Shown in pieces: positions 39,049 through 46,615 of a DNA stretch of 64,000 nt. A model generated the notes under the pieces. That model saw only the letters and a list, made by a program, of their open reading frames with translations. It was not told the origin of the DNA and ran no database searches. Made by a program: the position numbers and the translations under genes. Positions within the stretch are counted from its first letter, which is position 1, and each line of letters opens with the position of its first letter. Source of the stretch: Alteromonas sp. KUL49 (GTDB lineage: Bacteria > Pseudomonadota > Gammaproteobacteria > Enterobacterales > Alteromonadaceae); assembly GCF_006538345.1 (NCBI RefSeq), contig NZ_BJKL01000004.1, positions 248,001 to 312,000 on the forward strand, read 5' to 3'.

Positions 39049-39518
39049 GCGCAATCGTCGACTTACAGCAAGCCTACGAGGGGGACTCGGATAGTATAGC
39101 GTCCATCCCTCCTCTTGCAGATATTCAGTTATGGGCAAATGCGGTACTCACTGCAGAGGCGCTAGACGAGCAAGAGTTTACGGTACGCTTCGTAGGCGAA
39201 CAAGAATCTCAAGGGCTCAATAATGAGTACCGTGGTAAAAACAAACCTACCAATGTACTTTCATTCCCCTTTGAAGCTCCGCCGGGAATAGAAATCCCAC
39301 TGCTCGGAGATTTAGTCATTTGTGTACCAGTGATCATCAGTGAAGCATCAGAACAGTCAAAAACATCCAATGCTCATTACGCTCACATGATAGTGCATGG
39401 ACTTTTGCATCTGCTTGGTTACGATCATATCGAAAATGACGAAGCGGAAGCAATGGAAGCCAAAGAAATCGCTATTTTGTTAACTTTGGGTATAGACGAC
39501 CCCTATCAAGCACAGTAA
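39045..39518 (+). CDS. ybeY: Endoribonuclease/rRNA maturation factor YbeY
   Basis: A 157-residue zinc metalloprotein. The site [11 protein letters not shown] (the H-x3-H-x5-H type) binds zinc, and [15 protein letters not shown] is the other family block. YbeY takes part in 16S rRNA 3'-end maturation and ribosome quality control. It starts with GTG inside the ybeZ stop. In E. coli corC and lnt follow directly; here they are found at 58278, beyond the polysaccharide locus. Confidence 0.94.
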   Translation: MSAIVDLQQAYEGDSDSIASIPPLADIQLWANAVLTAEALDEQEFTVRFVGEQESQGLNNEYRGKNKPTNVLSFPFEAPPGIEIPLLGDLVICVPVIISEASEQSKTSNAHYAHMIVHGLLHLLGYDHIENDEAEAMEAKEIAILLTLGIDDPYQAQ

Positions 39519-39571
39519 GTTATTCATTAATAGCCCCAGAATCATGGGAAGAAATATTAAGGGATAATGCT

Positions 39572-39991
39572 GTGCTGGAAATCAACGACATAAAACACGA
39601 CCCCGTCATACTTCGTTTTTTAGAGAAGATGCCTGAACGAGTCGCAGACTCGTTCGACGAGGAGCAATTATCTCATATACGCAATGCCATTGGCGCGCGT
39701 GAATGGGGTGTACACAAAGTTGATTTAAGAGGCACCATCAAGTTCTTCCGCTGGCGTTACTATTACGTCATACTCGCTGGACGCAACCGCAGAACACTAT
39801 CAGACAAAGAGTTGCGTATAGCTGCTCTGTTGAACGCTATGCTGTTTACTGGGTTTGTGTGTATCTCAGTACTGTTTGGGTTGATAGTTTTGTATCTGAT
39901 TAAATCGGCATTGGGCATTAATTTGATCGAGGGCTGGAGTTTAGGGTTGTGGGATTGGTTTAGAGGAATATTTTTTATTTCCGTTAAGTGA
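39572..39991 (+). CDS. Conserved-looking small membrane protein, function unknown
   Basis: A 139-residue protein starting with GTG at 39572 (AAGGGA upstream). The first 90 residues are charged and likely cytoplasmic, with WRYYYVILAGRNRRTLSDKE near the end. A hydrophobic helix follows (about 92-112; LLNAMLFTGFVCISVLFGLI) and perhaps a second short one. No family is recognised. It lies 53 bp after ybeY, at the left boundary of the polysaccharide region. Confidence 0.7.
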   Translation: MLEINDIKHDPVILRFLEKMPERVADSFDEEQLSHIRNAIGAREWGVHKVDLRGTIKFFRWRYYYVILAGRNRRTLSDKELRIAALLNAMLFTGFVCISVLFGLIVLYLIKSALGINLIEGWSLGLWDWFRGIFFISVK

Positions 39992-40182
39992 TAATTTAAA
40001 AACGTGCTGAATTAACTAAGTATTTATTAACGACACCGGCGTCTAAATCTTGTCAAATATTTTTACACAGAATAAAATAAACTAAGTCAACTTCAAAAAA
40101 ACCTTATATATCATAACACTAATAAACTGGCACACTAAATGCTTACTAACGAGTGTACTTTTTACTTTTCGGGAAAAAACAA

Positions 40183-40719
40183 ATGAAGAAGTTTTTAATC
40201 ACATTTTTCGGCGCTGTTATGTGTATGTCAGCTAACGCAGCGGTCATCACGAGTGACTTTACAGAATTGACAACTACAGGCCAGACATATTCAGAAACCG
40301 TGTCACTCAATGACACTTACTCAAGCGTTTATGTCGACCTGATTATAAAAGGCGACTTTGATAATGTTAATGTAGAGTGGTTTCGACTTTTCGCCGACGG
40401 TAATTTGCTCGCAGAGTGGAATACATCAACAGCTGGCCTTACGGTTGTAACTAATAGTGCAACACGTGATTATACTCTTAGCGGGACTTTCGCAATTGCT
40501 CAGTCATTATGGGACTCAATTGCAGCGGACGGCCTGTTGGATGTCTCTTGGGCTATAGGACCTTTTTCTGACCCAACACCAACTCAGTTCGGATCTGATT
40601 TCGTCGATTATAGCTTCAATGCAACACCTTCCTTCGTGCAAGTTGGAGCCCCTGCCTCTCTACTTTTGATAGCGTGTGCTCTGTTTGGAATAACTTCGCT
40701 AAGAAGAAGGTTTAAATAA
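40183..40719 (+). CDS. Exported protein with PEP-CTERM-like C-terminal anchor
   Basis: About 178 residues, starting at the second possible codon (ATG 40183; the upstream start at 40153 lacks a ribosome site) with signal peptide MKKFLITFFGAVMCMSANA. The middle is a beta-rich domain of unknown type. The C terminus VGAPASLLLIACALFGITSL followed by RRRFK is a short helix plus basic cluster preceded by V-x-AP, the same layout as the protein at 33560-34687. Probably exosortase-processed or anchored at the surface (inference). Followed by a 12-bp hairpin. Confidence 0.75.
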   Translation: MKKFLITFFGAVMCMSANAAVITSDFTELTTTGQTYSETVSLNDTYSSVYVDLIIKGDFDNVNVEWFRLFADGNLLAEWNTSTAGLTVVTNSATRDYTLSGTFAIAQSLWDSIAADGLLDVSWAIGPFSDPTPTQFGSDFVDYSFNATPSFVQVGAPASLLLIACALFGITSLRRRFK

Positions 40720-40736
40720 GTAAAGTACATCCCGAA

Positions 40737-40762
40737 AGCCCCAAAGAGTTCTCTTTGGGGCT
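40737..40762. other. 12-bp perfect hairpin after the CTERM protein gene
   Basis: AGCCCCAAAGAG and CTCTTTGGGGCT pair perfectly with a 2-nt TT centre. No T tract follows, so termination is uncertain. Confidence 0.6.
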
Positions 40763-40876
40763 ACCATACAAACCCTGCCCTCTCGACCGCCCCCTCTCAG
40801 ATAGCAAAATAAAATCTAGTTTAAAACGTTCGTTTACTTGAGTAGACAGAGCTACCGACCTGAAACTTCCGAAAAT

Positions 40877-40905
40877 AAAAAAAGGATACCTCGTTAGTAC
40901 CCTTT
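40877..40905 (-). terminator. Terminator of the wecG-like/wzx/wzy transcript
   Basis: On the minus strand AAAGGGTAC pairs with GTATCCTTT (one G-U) around a 7-nt loop, with T residues after it. It lies about 60 bp beyond the stop of the glycosyltransferase gene. Confidence 0.75.
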
Positions 40906-40965
40906 GCTATTGGTGAAACAATCCGGTCAACACTAATCTGGTTGTGAATAAATATATATCGACAG

Positions 40966-41718
40966 CTATTTGGACTTGGTAACGAGCTTGTAAAGTGCAA
41001 GTGGATTTGTTGTCAGGTAACGCCAAAGTAAACGCTTTGGGTCTTGACTTGTTCTGTAGAGCCACTCCAAACCTAGCTTTTGCATAACTTCCGGAGCTCT
41101 ACTTACATTGCCAGATAAAAACTCATAAAGTCCACCACACGTTTTTATCCAACCAACATTTAAACGAGCCTTGACTCGTTCACACCAATATTCTTGATTT
41201 GGTTTGCCAAGTGCTACCCAAAGAACATCAGCCTTAGAACTATTAATCATTTCTATAACTTCATCTTCTTCCTTCGAGTCTCTCTCGAAATAACCGTGAT
41301 GCCTGCCTACTACTTTTAAGTTAGGATACATTCTCTGCATCTCTTGCACTGCTTTGAGGTTTTCCTCCTCTTTAGAGCCGAGAATAAAAAAGCTCAGTCC
41401 ATTACTCTCTGCTATTTCAGCGGCATCATGGAAAAAGTCTGTAGTGGCGACTCTCTCTGGAAGAGGTTTTTTGCAAAATAGTTTAGATGCAAACACCAAT
41501 GATTGACCATCAGCATGAATAATATCAGCAGTTTCCATCGTCTTTTTAAAGGTCTCAGATTGAGCCGCTAACGCAACACCCTGCCCGTTAGATGAAAAAA
41601 CCACTTTTGGCTGTAGACTAACACTCCTTGCTTCTAAACAATCTTTCAACATGGTTTTGGCCAAATCAGACCTTGATACCACAGCTGTCTTTAACCCACC
41701 AACTAAACTAAATTCCAT
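40966..41718 (-). CDS. WecG/TagA/CpsF family glycosyltransferase
   Basis: A 250-residue GT26-family enzyme. ADGQSLVFASKLFCKKPLPE, FILGSKEEE, VGRHHGYF and WVALGKPNQEYWCE are family blocks, and GGLYEFLSGNVSRAPEVMQK follows. Members add ManNAc, ManNAcA or similar sugars to a polyprenyl-linked intermediate at the inner-membrane surface. It is the last gene of a minus-strand group with the flippase, sulfotransferase and Wzy. The sugar donor is not known. Confidence 0.9.
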   Translation of the reverse strand: MEFSLVGGLKTAVVSRSDLAKTMLKDCLEARSVSLQPKVVFSSNGQGVALAAQSETFKKTMETADIIHADGQSLVFASKLFCKKPLPERVATTDFFHDAAEIAESNGLSFFILGSKEEENLKAVQEMQRMYPNLKVVGRHHGYFERDSKEEDEVIEMINSSKADVLWVALGKPNQEYWCERVKARLNVGWIKTCGGLYEFLSGNVSRAPEVMQKLGLEWLYRTSQDPKRLLWRYLTTNPLALYKLVTKSK

Positions 41719-41926
41719 ATCACACCTATACCAAAGATTTATTTCTACAAATAATAAACAATAATTAAAATTTGAAGGTCACTTGAAGAGTAAATTTCCA
41801 AGTTAATTCAATTGAAAAATACTAAGAGCTTTTTACGTTGCCTATTACAGGTCGTTTTAAAAACTTTAAATGTAAAAAAGCGAGTGCACTCCTAAACGAA
41901 AGGAAATAACACGTCACTCGTAGTAT

Positions 41927-43144
41927 CTAGCTTCCAGCAAAATCTGAACCAACTGGGCGAAGTAATTTTCCTAGGAAGGGAACAGTTATCAGATTGAGGT
42001 CTCTCTTCACAAATATGCAACAGAACAAGTTATGGAATATGATCGCTATTGAGATTCCGAACGAAAACATTTCCGGAGTATATGACTCTGAGATTAAAGC
42101 GACTCCAGCAGTAGAGAAAATCATAATAAGTATTGAAAGAAAAAGCGACACTAAGAAAAGCTTATAGTGACCTGAAAGTTGTAAAAGGTACCCAACGCTC
42201 CCACATAAAACGCTAACATACTGTGATATCAAGAGAATACGGAAACAATTAGCATAACTAACATAGTCCTCTCCGAACAACGACAGCCAAAATTCACCGT
42301 AAATGAAAAATAAAACAAATACTGGAGTCGTAAATATAAATAGTATTAACGAGCTTTTGTTTAGTAAGTCTTGCACCTTGTCTGTGCGTTTTAGTTTGAA
42401 CTCTCTTGAATAAGACGGCACCATCAACGCGTTTATTGCTATCAAAAAGAAGGTGGAAACCATGGCTAGTCTAAGTGAGACAGATATTCCTGCAACAAAA
42501 TTACTGTCCAATATAAATCCAGCTAATGAGACAGGCAACCATTGCAAGCAAACATTAAGCATTGTTATACATGCAAAAAACTTTATTTCCCCTTTATTCT
42601 TATTGTAGTACGAGTAATTACATTTTGACTGGAAAACTGTATTTTTAACAAAAAAATAAGAAAAAGCTAGACTCGCAAAAATAGAGTAAAGAAAAATATT
42701 AACAACTTTTAAATCGGTAACGAGTATTAAAACTGAAATTAAAAGAGGAACTAAAATTGAATTGAAAAACAGAGAGGCATTAACACGCTTAGAAGATTGA
42801 ATGAAAAACGAGTTTATAAAAAGTAAAGCGTGAAAAAAAGCACATAATGATACCACAGAATAAATAGATTTATTATCGATATCCGAGAGCAAAAAATATA
42901 GAAAAGCTAGTGGAAAAGTAACAAGAAACAAAACCAAGCAGTTTTTGGCAAGCATAATGTACAAGCCAGATATAAAAGGCTTTTCATTATCTGAATAAAG
43001 CGAGGGAACATGCCTTAAGATAAAATTGTCCGCACCGACACGTAAAGCTGAAGACAGAATCAAAACAACAGAAAAGAGAAAAAATGTATTTCCCGCCCTA
43101 ATAACATCTAACTCTCGTGAAACGACAAAGTTAAAACCGAGCAA
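41927..43144 (-). CDS. Polysaccharide flippase (Wzx-like), N terminus uncertain
   Basis: At least 405 residues with about eleven or more hydrophobic helices, in the style of Wzx/MATE-type lipid-linked oligosaccharide flippases (LRVGADNFILRHVPSLYS near the start). The first usual start codon is a TTG at 43144, but the same frame stays open upstream to about 43282. It reads TFFSINTYFFTKGVAAFALL just before it, which would complete the first membrane helix. No ATG, GTG or TTG occurs there; an ATT at 43252 has a GTAGAG stretch before it. The true start is thus upstream and either non-canonical or mutated. Very A+T-rich compared with the housekeeping genes. Confidence 0.75.
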   Translation of the reverse strand: MLGFNFVVSRELDVIRAGNTFFLFSVVLILSSALRVGADNFILRHVPSLYSDNEKPFISGLYIMLAKNCLVLFLVTFPLAFLYFLLSDIDNKSIYSVVSLCAFFHALLFINSFFIQSSKRVNASLFFNSILVPLLISVLILVTDLKVVNIFLYSIFASLAFSYFFVKNTVFQSKCNYSYYNKNKGEIKFFACITMLNVCLQWLPVSLAGFILDSNFVAGISVSLRLAMVSTFFLIAINALMVPSYSREFKLKRTDKVQDLLNKSSLILFIFTTPVFVLFFIYGEFWLSLFGEDYVSYANCFRILLISQYVSVLCGSVGYLLQLSGHYKLFLVSLFLSILIMIFSTAGVALISESYTPEMFSFGISIAIIFHNLFCCIFVKRDLNLITVPFLGKLLRPVGSDFAGS

Positions 43145-43539
43145 CGCGAAAGCCGCAACGCCTTTAGTAAAAAAGTAAGTATTGATTGAAAAAAACGTTT
43201 TCTTTGTTAGTTCGGAATAAAGGCATGACTTGCTACTGTTTTCATAATTAATGGTCTCTACACTGACTTTTAACTTTTTAAATTAATCGTTAGCACAATA
43301 CTAATTTATATATTGTACTAGCACCTGACCTCTTGTATTTTTAATAAAAATACTACCAACGTGCCCTAACCAATGTATCTCTTAACTATATTTTTCTAAG
43401 TCTGGTAGTCCTTTTCGAAAAAAATTCTCAAAACCACCCTGTTTAAAAAACTTATTTGACACATATACTCGATGTGGAAACGTGAGTAAGTCTAACGGTC
43501 GACTAAACAGCCCTATAAATCTCGGAAATTAGCGTTAGT
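43145..43539. other. Gap between flippase and sulfotransferase genes
   Basis: The right-hand limit of the flippase frame runs to about 43282 on the minus strand. From 43528 down to 43385 lies a 48-codon open stretch on the minus strand without ATG, reading for example RPLDLLTFPHRVYVSNKFFK; it may be the remnant of a lost gene or chance. Otherwise AT-rich sequence with no feature I can name. Confidence 0.35.
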
Positions 43540-44391
43540 TTACAGTATGTAGCCATAACTCTCCAAAACGTTCTTGTGCAAAAGAGCCGCTTCTTGGATT
43601 AAAGCTGAATCTTTAGATTCTCTCCAACGTCCAACGCTTTTTGCATCTATTGGTTTGTTGAGTTTGGCGAATTCATCAAGCAACCCTCTCTCGTCGATCG
43701 AGCAGTCAGTTATATTACCCTCGACTTTAAGACCTATAAAATCACCGATATTTTTTACGATACCATGATCATCGACTACGAAATCCTCATACCTAACCGT
43801 TAGGATATCGGATTCTTGCAGTTGAGCTGATTTGATAGAATCAATACACTTTCGCCAGTATGAAAAATAACTTTTAATATTCTTTGCTTGTGGGATATTT
43901 TTCGCCGAAAAGCCAGAAATAAATGCGTCTCTAGGGTCTCTGACAATGTGAATAATTTTAGCCTTAGGAAAACTTTTTTTAATTTTTTTAATACTAAATA
44001 TATGTTGAGGCGTCTTTTCAACATAGCAACCTTCGCCTAGTGTTTGATGTAAACAGTCCAAAAACTCACAATTTGATTTAGTTTCATCTAATAATTTATC
44101 GAAAGTCTCTTTTGGAATATATTTTTTGTATCGTTCGTAATTAGACAAACGTTTTTGACTTAAAATTTCAGTTTCAAATTCAAAGCCTAAAAGATCTATT
44201 CTGTCGCGAATAGTCTTATATAATATAGTGGTTCCAGAGCGGGGCGCTCCAACTACGAATAGAAACTCATTTTCAGAGACAAAATTTCTATCGTGGAAAT
44301 TCCTACAAACTTGGTCTGCAAATCCTATTGGGTTAATTACATAATCCATAGCATGATACAGCTTGGAATGTTTATTATACTTGATTTTCAT
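43540..44391 (-). CDS. Sulfotransferase family protein
   Basis: A 283-residue PAPS-dependent sulfotransferase. FLFVVGAPRSGTTILYKTIR (about 43-62) is the 5'-phosphosulfate loop and IIHIVRDPRDAFISGFS the 3'-phosphate motif; VRYEDFV is also typical. No signal peptide or membrane segment, so it would act in the cytoplasm on a lipid-linked sugar or similar. It starts with ATG at 44391, overlapping the Wzy stop by 4 bp (ATGA). Its position between flippase and polymerase genes suggests sulfation of the polysaccharide made here (inference). Confidence 0.88.
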   Translation of the reverse strand: MKIKYNKHSKLYHAMDYVINPIGFADQVCRNFHDRNFVSENEFLFVVGAPRSGTTILYKTIRDRIDLLGFEFETEILSQKRLSNYERYKKYIPKETFDKLLDETKSNCEFLDCLHQTLGEGCYVEKTPQHIFSIKKIKKSFPKAKIIHIVRDPRDAFISGFSAKNIPQAKNIKSYFSYWRKCIDSIKSAQLQESDILTVRYEDFVVDDHGIVKNIGDFIGLKVEGNITDCSIDERGLLDEFAKLNKPIDAKSVGRWRESKDSALIQEAALLHKNVLESYGYIL

Positions 44392-45638
44392 TTAACTTTA
44401 TTGCCTGTTGAAAGGATACCAAAACAACTGAAAATTAATAATGACGCTATTGTGTAAGCATCTAAATCTTGAAATACCATCCAAAGCAAAATAACAGGCA
44501 GAACTCTCACGGAGAAGACCCGATACTCTGTCGGAATGTTATGATTAAATACTTTTAACAATACATGTTTGATGGGAAAAATAAAGAATAAAATAGTGCT
44601 AAACAAGGCTCCTATTATTCCAAACTTGACCAGCGAAGATATAAGAGTTGAATGCGAACCTATAGGGATGTCTATAAGCGAATCAACTCTTGGCTTAACT
44701 CCCAACCCAAACCATGGATTTGAATCTAATACGAGCTCTATGCCCATCATGTAAGACAGAAATCTTACGTTGGCAGATGAAGCCCTAAAACTACTCAGAT
44801 AGTCAGTGAGATAGAATACTCCAAGACCGATCATGACAATCAGGAAAGGGAATGCTCCGTAGAGAAAAGCACGAACTTTATTGTTCCTATGAAGAATTAA
44901 TAAATAGGACAGCAGTAACGAAAGAAGGAATGCGAGTAACATAACTCTACTTTGCGTGTAGGTTAAAGAAACTAAAACTATAAAATCTATCATTAAAAGT
45001 TGAAAGAAACTTAATTTTTTGAACTTATATAAAATAAAAAATGCGTAGGTTAAAGATAGTATAAGTGCCGATGTGGTGGGAAACTCTGCAAGAAAGACCA
45101 TTCTGGGGACAACATCTCCAAACCCCCATTCAAATCTTGTATATATAGCCGTTTTTGCCGCATCTAACAATCCGGGTAATTCAGCGTTTTGAAATATGAT
45201 TCCAAGAAGCGATTTGTGGTAAAGATAATATTCCCCTGAAACAAGAACGAACATGTAAATAAGCTGATAGGATATTACTGTAAACAGAAATAAATTTGCG
45301 AACGATTTTATGATTTGCAAACTAAATTTATCAGACCCCTTTATAGTTTGGAACAATAAAAACCCTGAAAATAAAACAAGAAAATTATAGAAGGTAGCAA
45401 TAGCTCTTCCTGCATCACCACTAATCAAAGATGCTATTGCTCTAATAAACATGTAGAGAAAAAAAACAAAATATATAAATGTTTCGGGAGAGCGATCTCT
45501 ATCCCTGTAACGCAGATAGACGAAGCAAGCGGCCAGAGGAGAAAGAACAATATGAAAACCTGTGTACCACAACAGCGGATAATATTTTCCGATTAAGTTT
45601 GATAAAAACTCATCTTTCCTAATCAACATCAAACTCAT
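44388..45638 (-). CDS. O-antigen/exopolysaccharide polymerase (Wzy-like)
   Basis: A 416-residue inner-membrane protein with about ten to twelve hydrophobic helices. The periplasmic loop carries FGLGVKPRVDSL and GSHSTLISSLVKFGIIGALF, the layout of the Wzy/O-antigen ligase superfamily. It should join repeat units on the periplasmic side. First gene of the minus-strand Wzy-sulfotransferase-flippase-WecG group. Two 11-bp tandem repeats lie directly before its ATG. A+T-rich like the neighbouring flippase gene. Confidence 0.85.
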   Translation of the reverse strand: MSLMLIRKDEFLSNLIGKYYPLLWYTGFHIVLSPLAACFVYLRYRDRDRSPETFIYFVFFLYMFIRAIASLISGDAGRAIATFYNFLVLFSGFLLFQTIKGSDKFSLQIIKSFANLFLFTVISYQLIYMFVLVSGEYYLYHKSLLGIIFQNAELPGLLDAAKTAIYTRFEWGFGDVVPRMVFLAEFPTTSALILSLTYAFFILYKFKKLSFFQLLMIDFIVLVSLTYTQSRVMLLAFLLSLLLSYLLILHRNNKVRAFLYGAFPFLIVMIGLGVFYLTDYLSSFRASSANVRFLSYMMGIELVLDSNPWFGLGVKPRVDSLIDIPIGSHSTLISSLVKFGIIGALFSTILFFIFPIKHVLLKVFNHNIPTEYRVFSVRVLPVILLWMVFQDLDAYTIASLLIFSCFGILSTGNKVK

Positions 45639-45660
45639 AAAAACTCAATAAAAACTCAAT
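45639..45660 (-). repeat. Two tandem 11-bp repeats at the Wzy ribosome-binding region
   Basis: On the minus strand ATTGAGTTTTT occurs twice in a row, ending at the ATG of the Wzy gene, whose first bases (ATGAGTTT) resemble the unit. Each copy contains GAG, the only ribosome-site-like sequence there. Confidence 0.6.
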
Positions 45661-45934
45661 AAAAAATAATAAGATAGAAAATCATTCACAGAAGAGCCTG
45701 CATAATATCAGTAAAAAATACCGCTATTCAGTGAGATGCTCAAACTAACTAAGCACCCCGAGGATAAAACTACAACATGACGAAGCAACAAAATCCCTAA
45801 TAAGTGGACAATTTTCATAAAGCTAATAGCGTTTGTCGACTTTACTGTTTAAACAACTCAAACTCGATTAGCGTAGCGTATTGTCAGTATCTTTAGTATA
45901 TTTAATCTAATGGTCAATAGATGGTAAACACAAA

Positions 45935-46597
45935 TTGCTTAAGAACTATTACAGCTTCGCAAGCGCGTTAACAGCGTTATGCTGCGTTATCTGTTTTTCT
46001 TTTACCATTTCAGCATCACTGAACTTAAACATTTCACAAACCCTTCTAGACAACACAGAGCTTCACTATGGGAAAGCGGCAAGACGCAGAGTTGAAAAGT
46101 GGGATCGTGAGCTTAGAAACCTCATAGATGAAGATGTAGAGACACAGATTTATGAGATAAACAACTTTTTCAATCAACTTCCTTACTATACCGATAAACA
46201 ACATTGGGGCAAGTCTGATTATTGGGCAACACCCCTAGAAATGTTGGAAACAAATGGTGGAGATTGTGAAGACTACGTCATTGCAAAATACTTTAGTCTA
46301 CGTGCGCTTGGTGTGCCAGAAGAAAACCTCAGAATGATGTTTGTGAGCGCACTCGAATACAATCAAGCGCACATGGTACTTGCCTACTACCCAACACCAA
46401 ATGCAATTCCACTCATACTCGACAATATAAACAGGCGGATTCTTCCAGCAAGTAAGCGTCGTGATCTTCGCCCCGTTTACAGCTTTAATGGCGAAGGGCT
46501 TTGGCTTGCGAAAGCGCAAGGTAGAGGCTCGCAACTTGGTGGTTCAAAACATAAAATGTGGGATGATCTTACAGCTCGTATAGAGCGAGACTTTTAA
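45935..46597 (+). CDS. lapG: LapG-type periplasmic cysteine protease
   Basis: A 220-residue protein of the bacterial transglutaminase-like cysteine protease family. It has an N-terminal hydrophobic signal (about 8-28) and the catalytic triad Cys111 (NGGDCEDY), His146 (AHMVL) and Asp163 (LDN). LapG cuts the N-terminal region of a large surface adhesin, releasing it and dispersing biofilm, unless held by LapD. The start is TTG at 45935 with a weak ribosome site. lapD follows after 18 bp. No adhesin gene is in the window. Confidence 0.92.
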   Translation: MLKNYYSFASALTALCCVICFSFTISASLNLNISQTLLDNTELHYGKAARRRVEKWDRELRNLIDEDVETQIYEINNFFNQLPYYTDKQHWGKSDYWATPLEMLETNGGDCEDYVIAKYFSLRALGVPEENLRMMFVSALEYNQAHMVLAYYPTPNAIPLILDNINRRILPASKRRDLRPVYSFNGEGLWLAKAQGRGSQLGGSKHKMWDDLTARIERDF

Positions 46598-46615
46598 CAA
46601 TAAGAAGGTTCTAAA

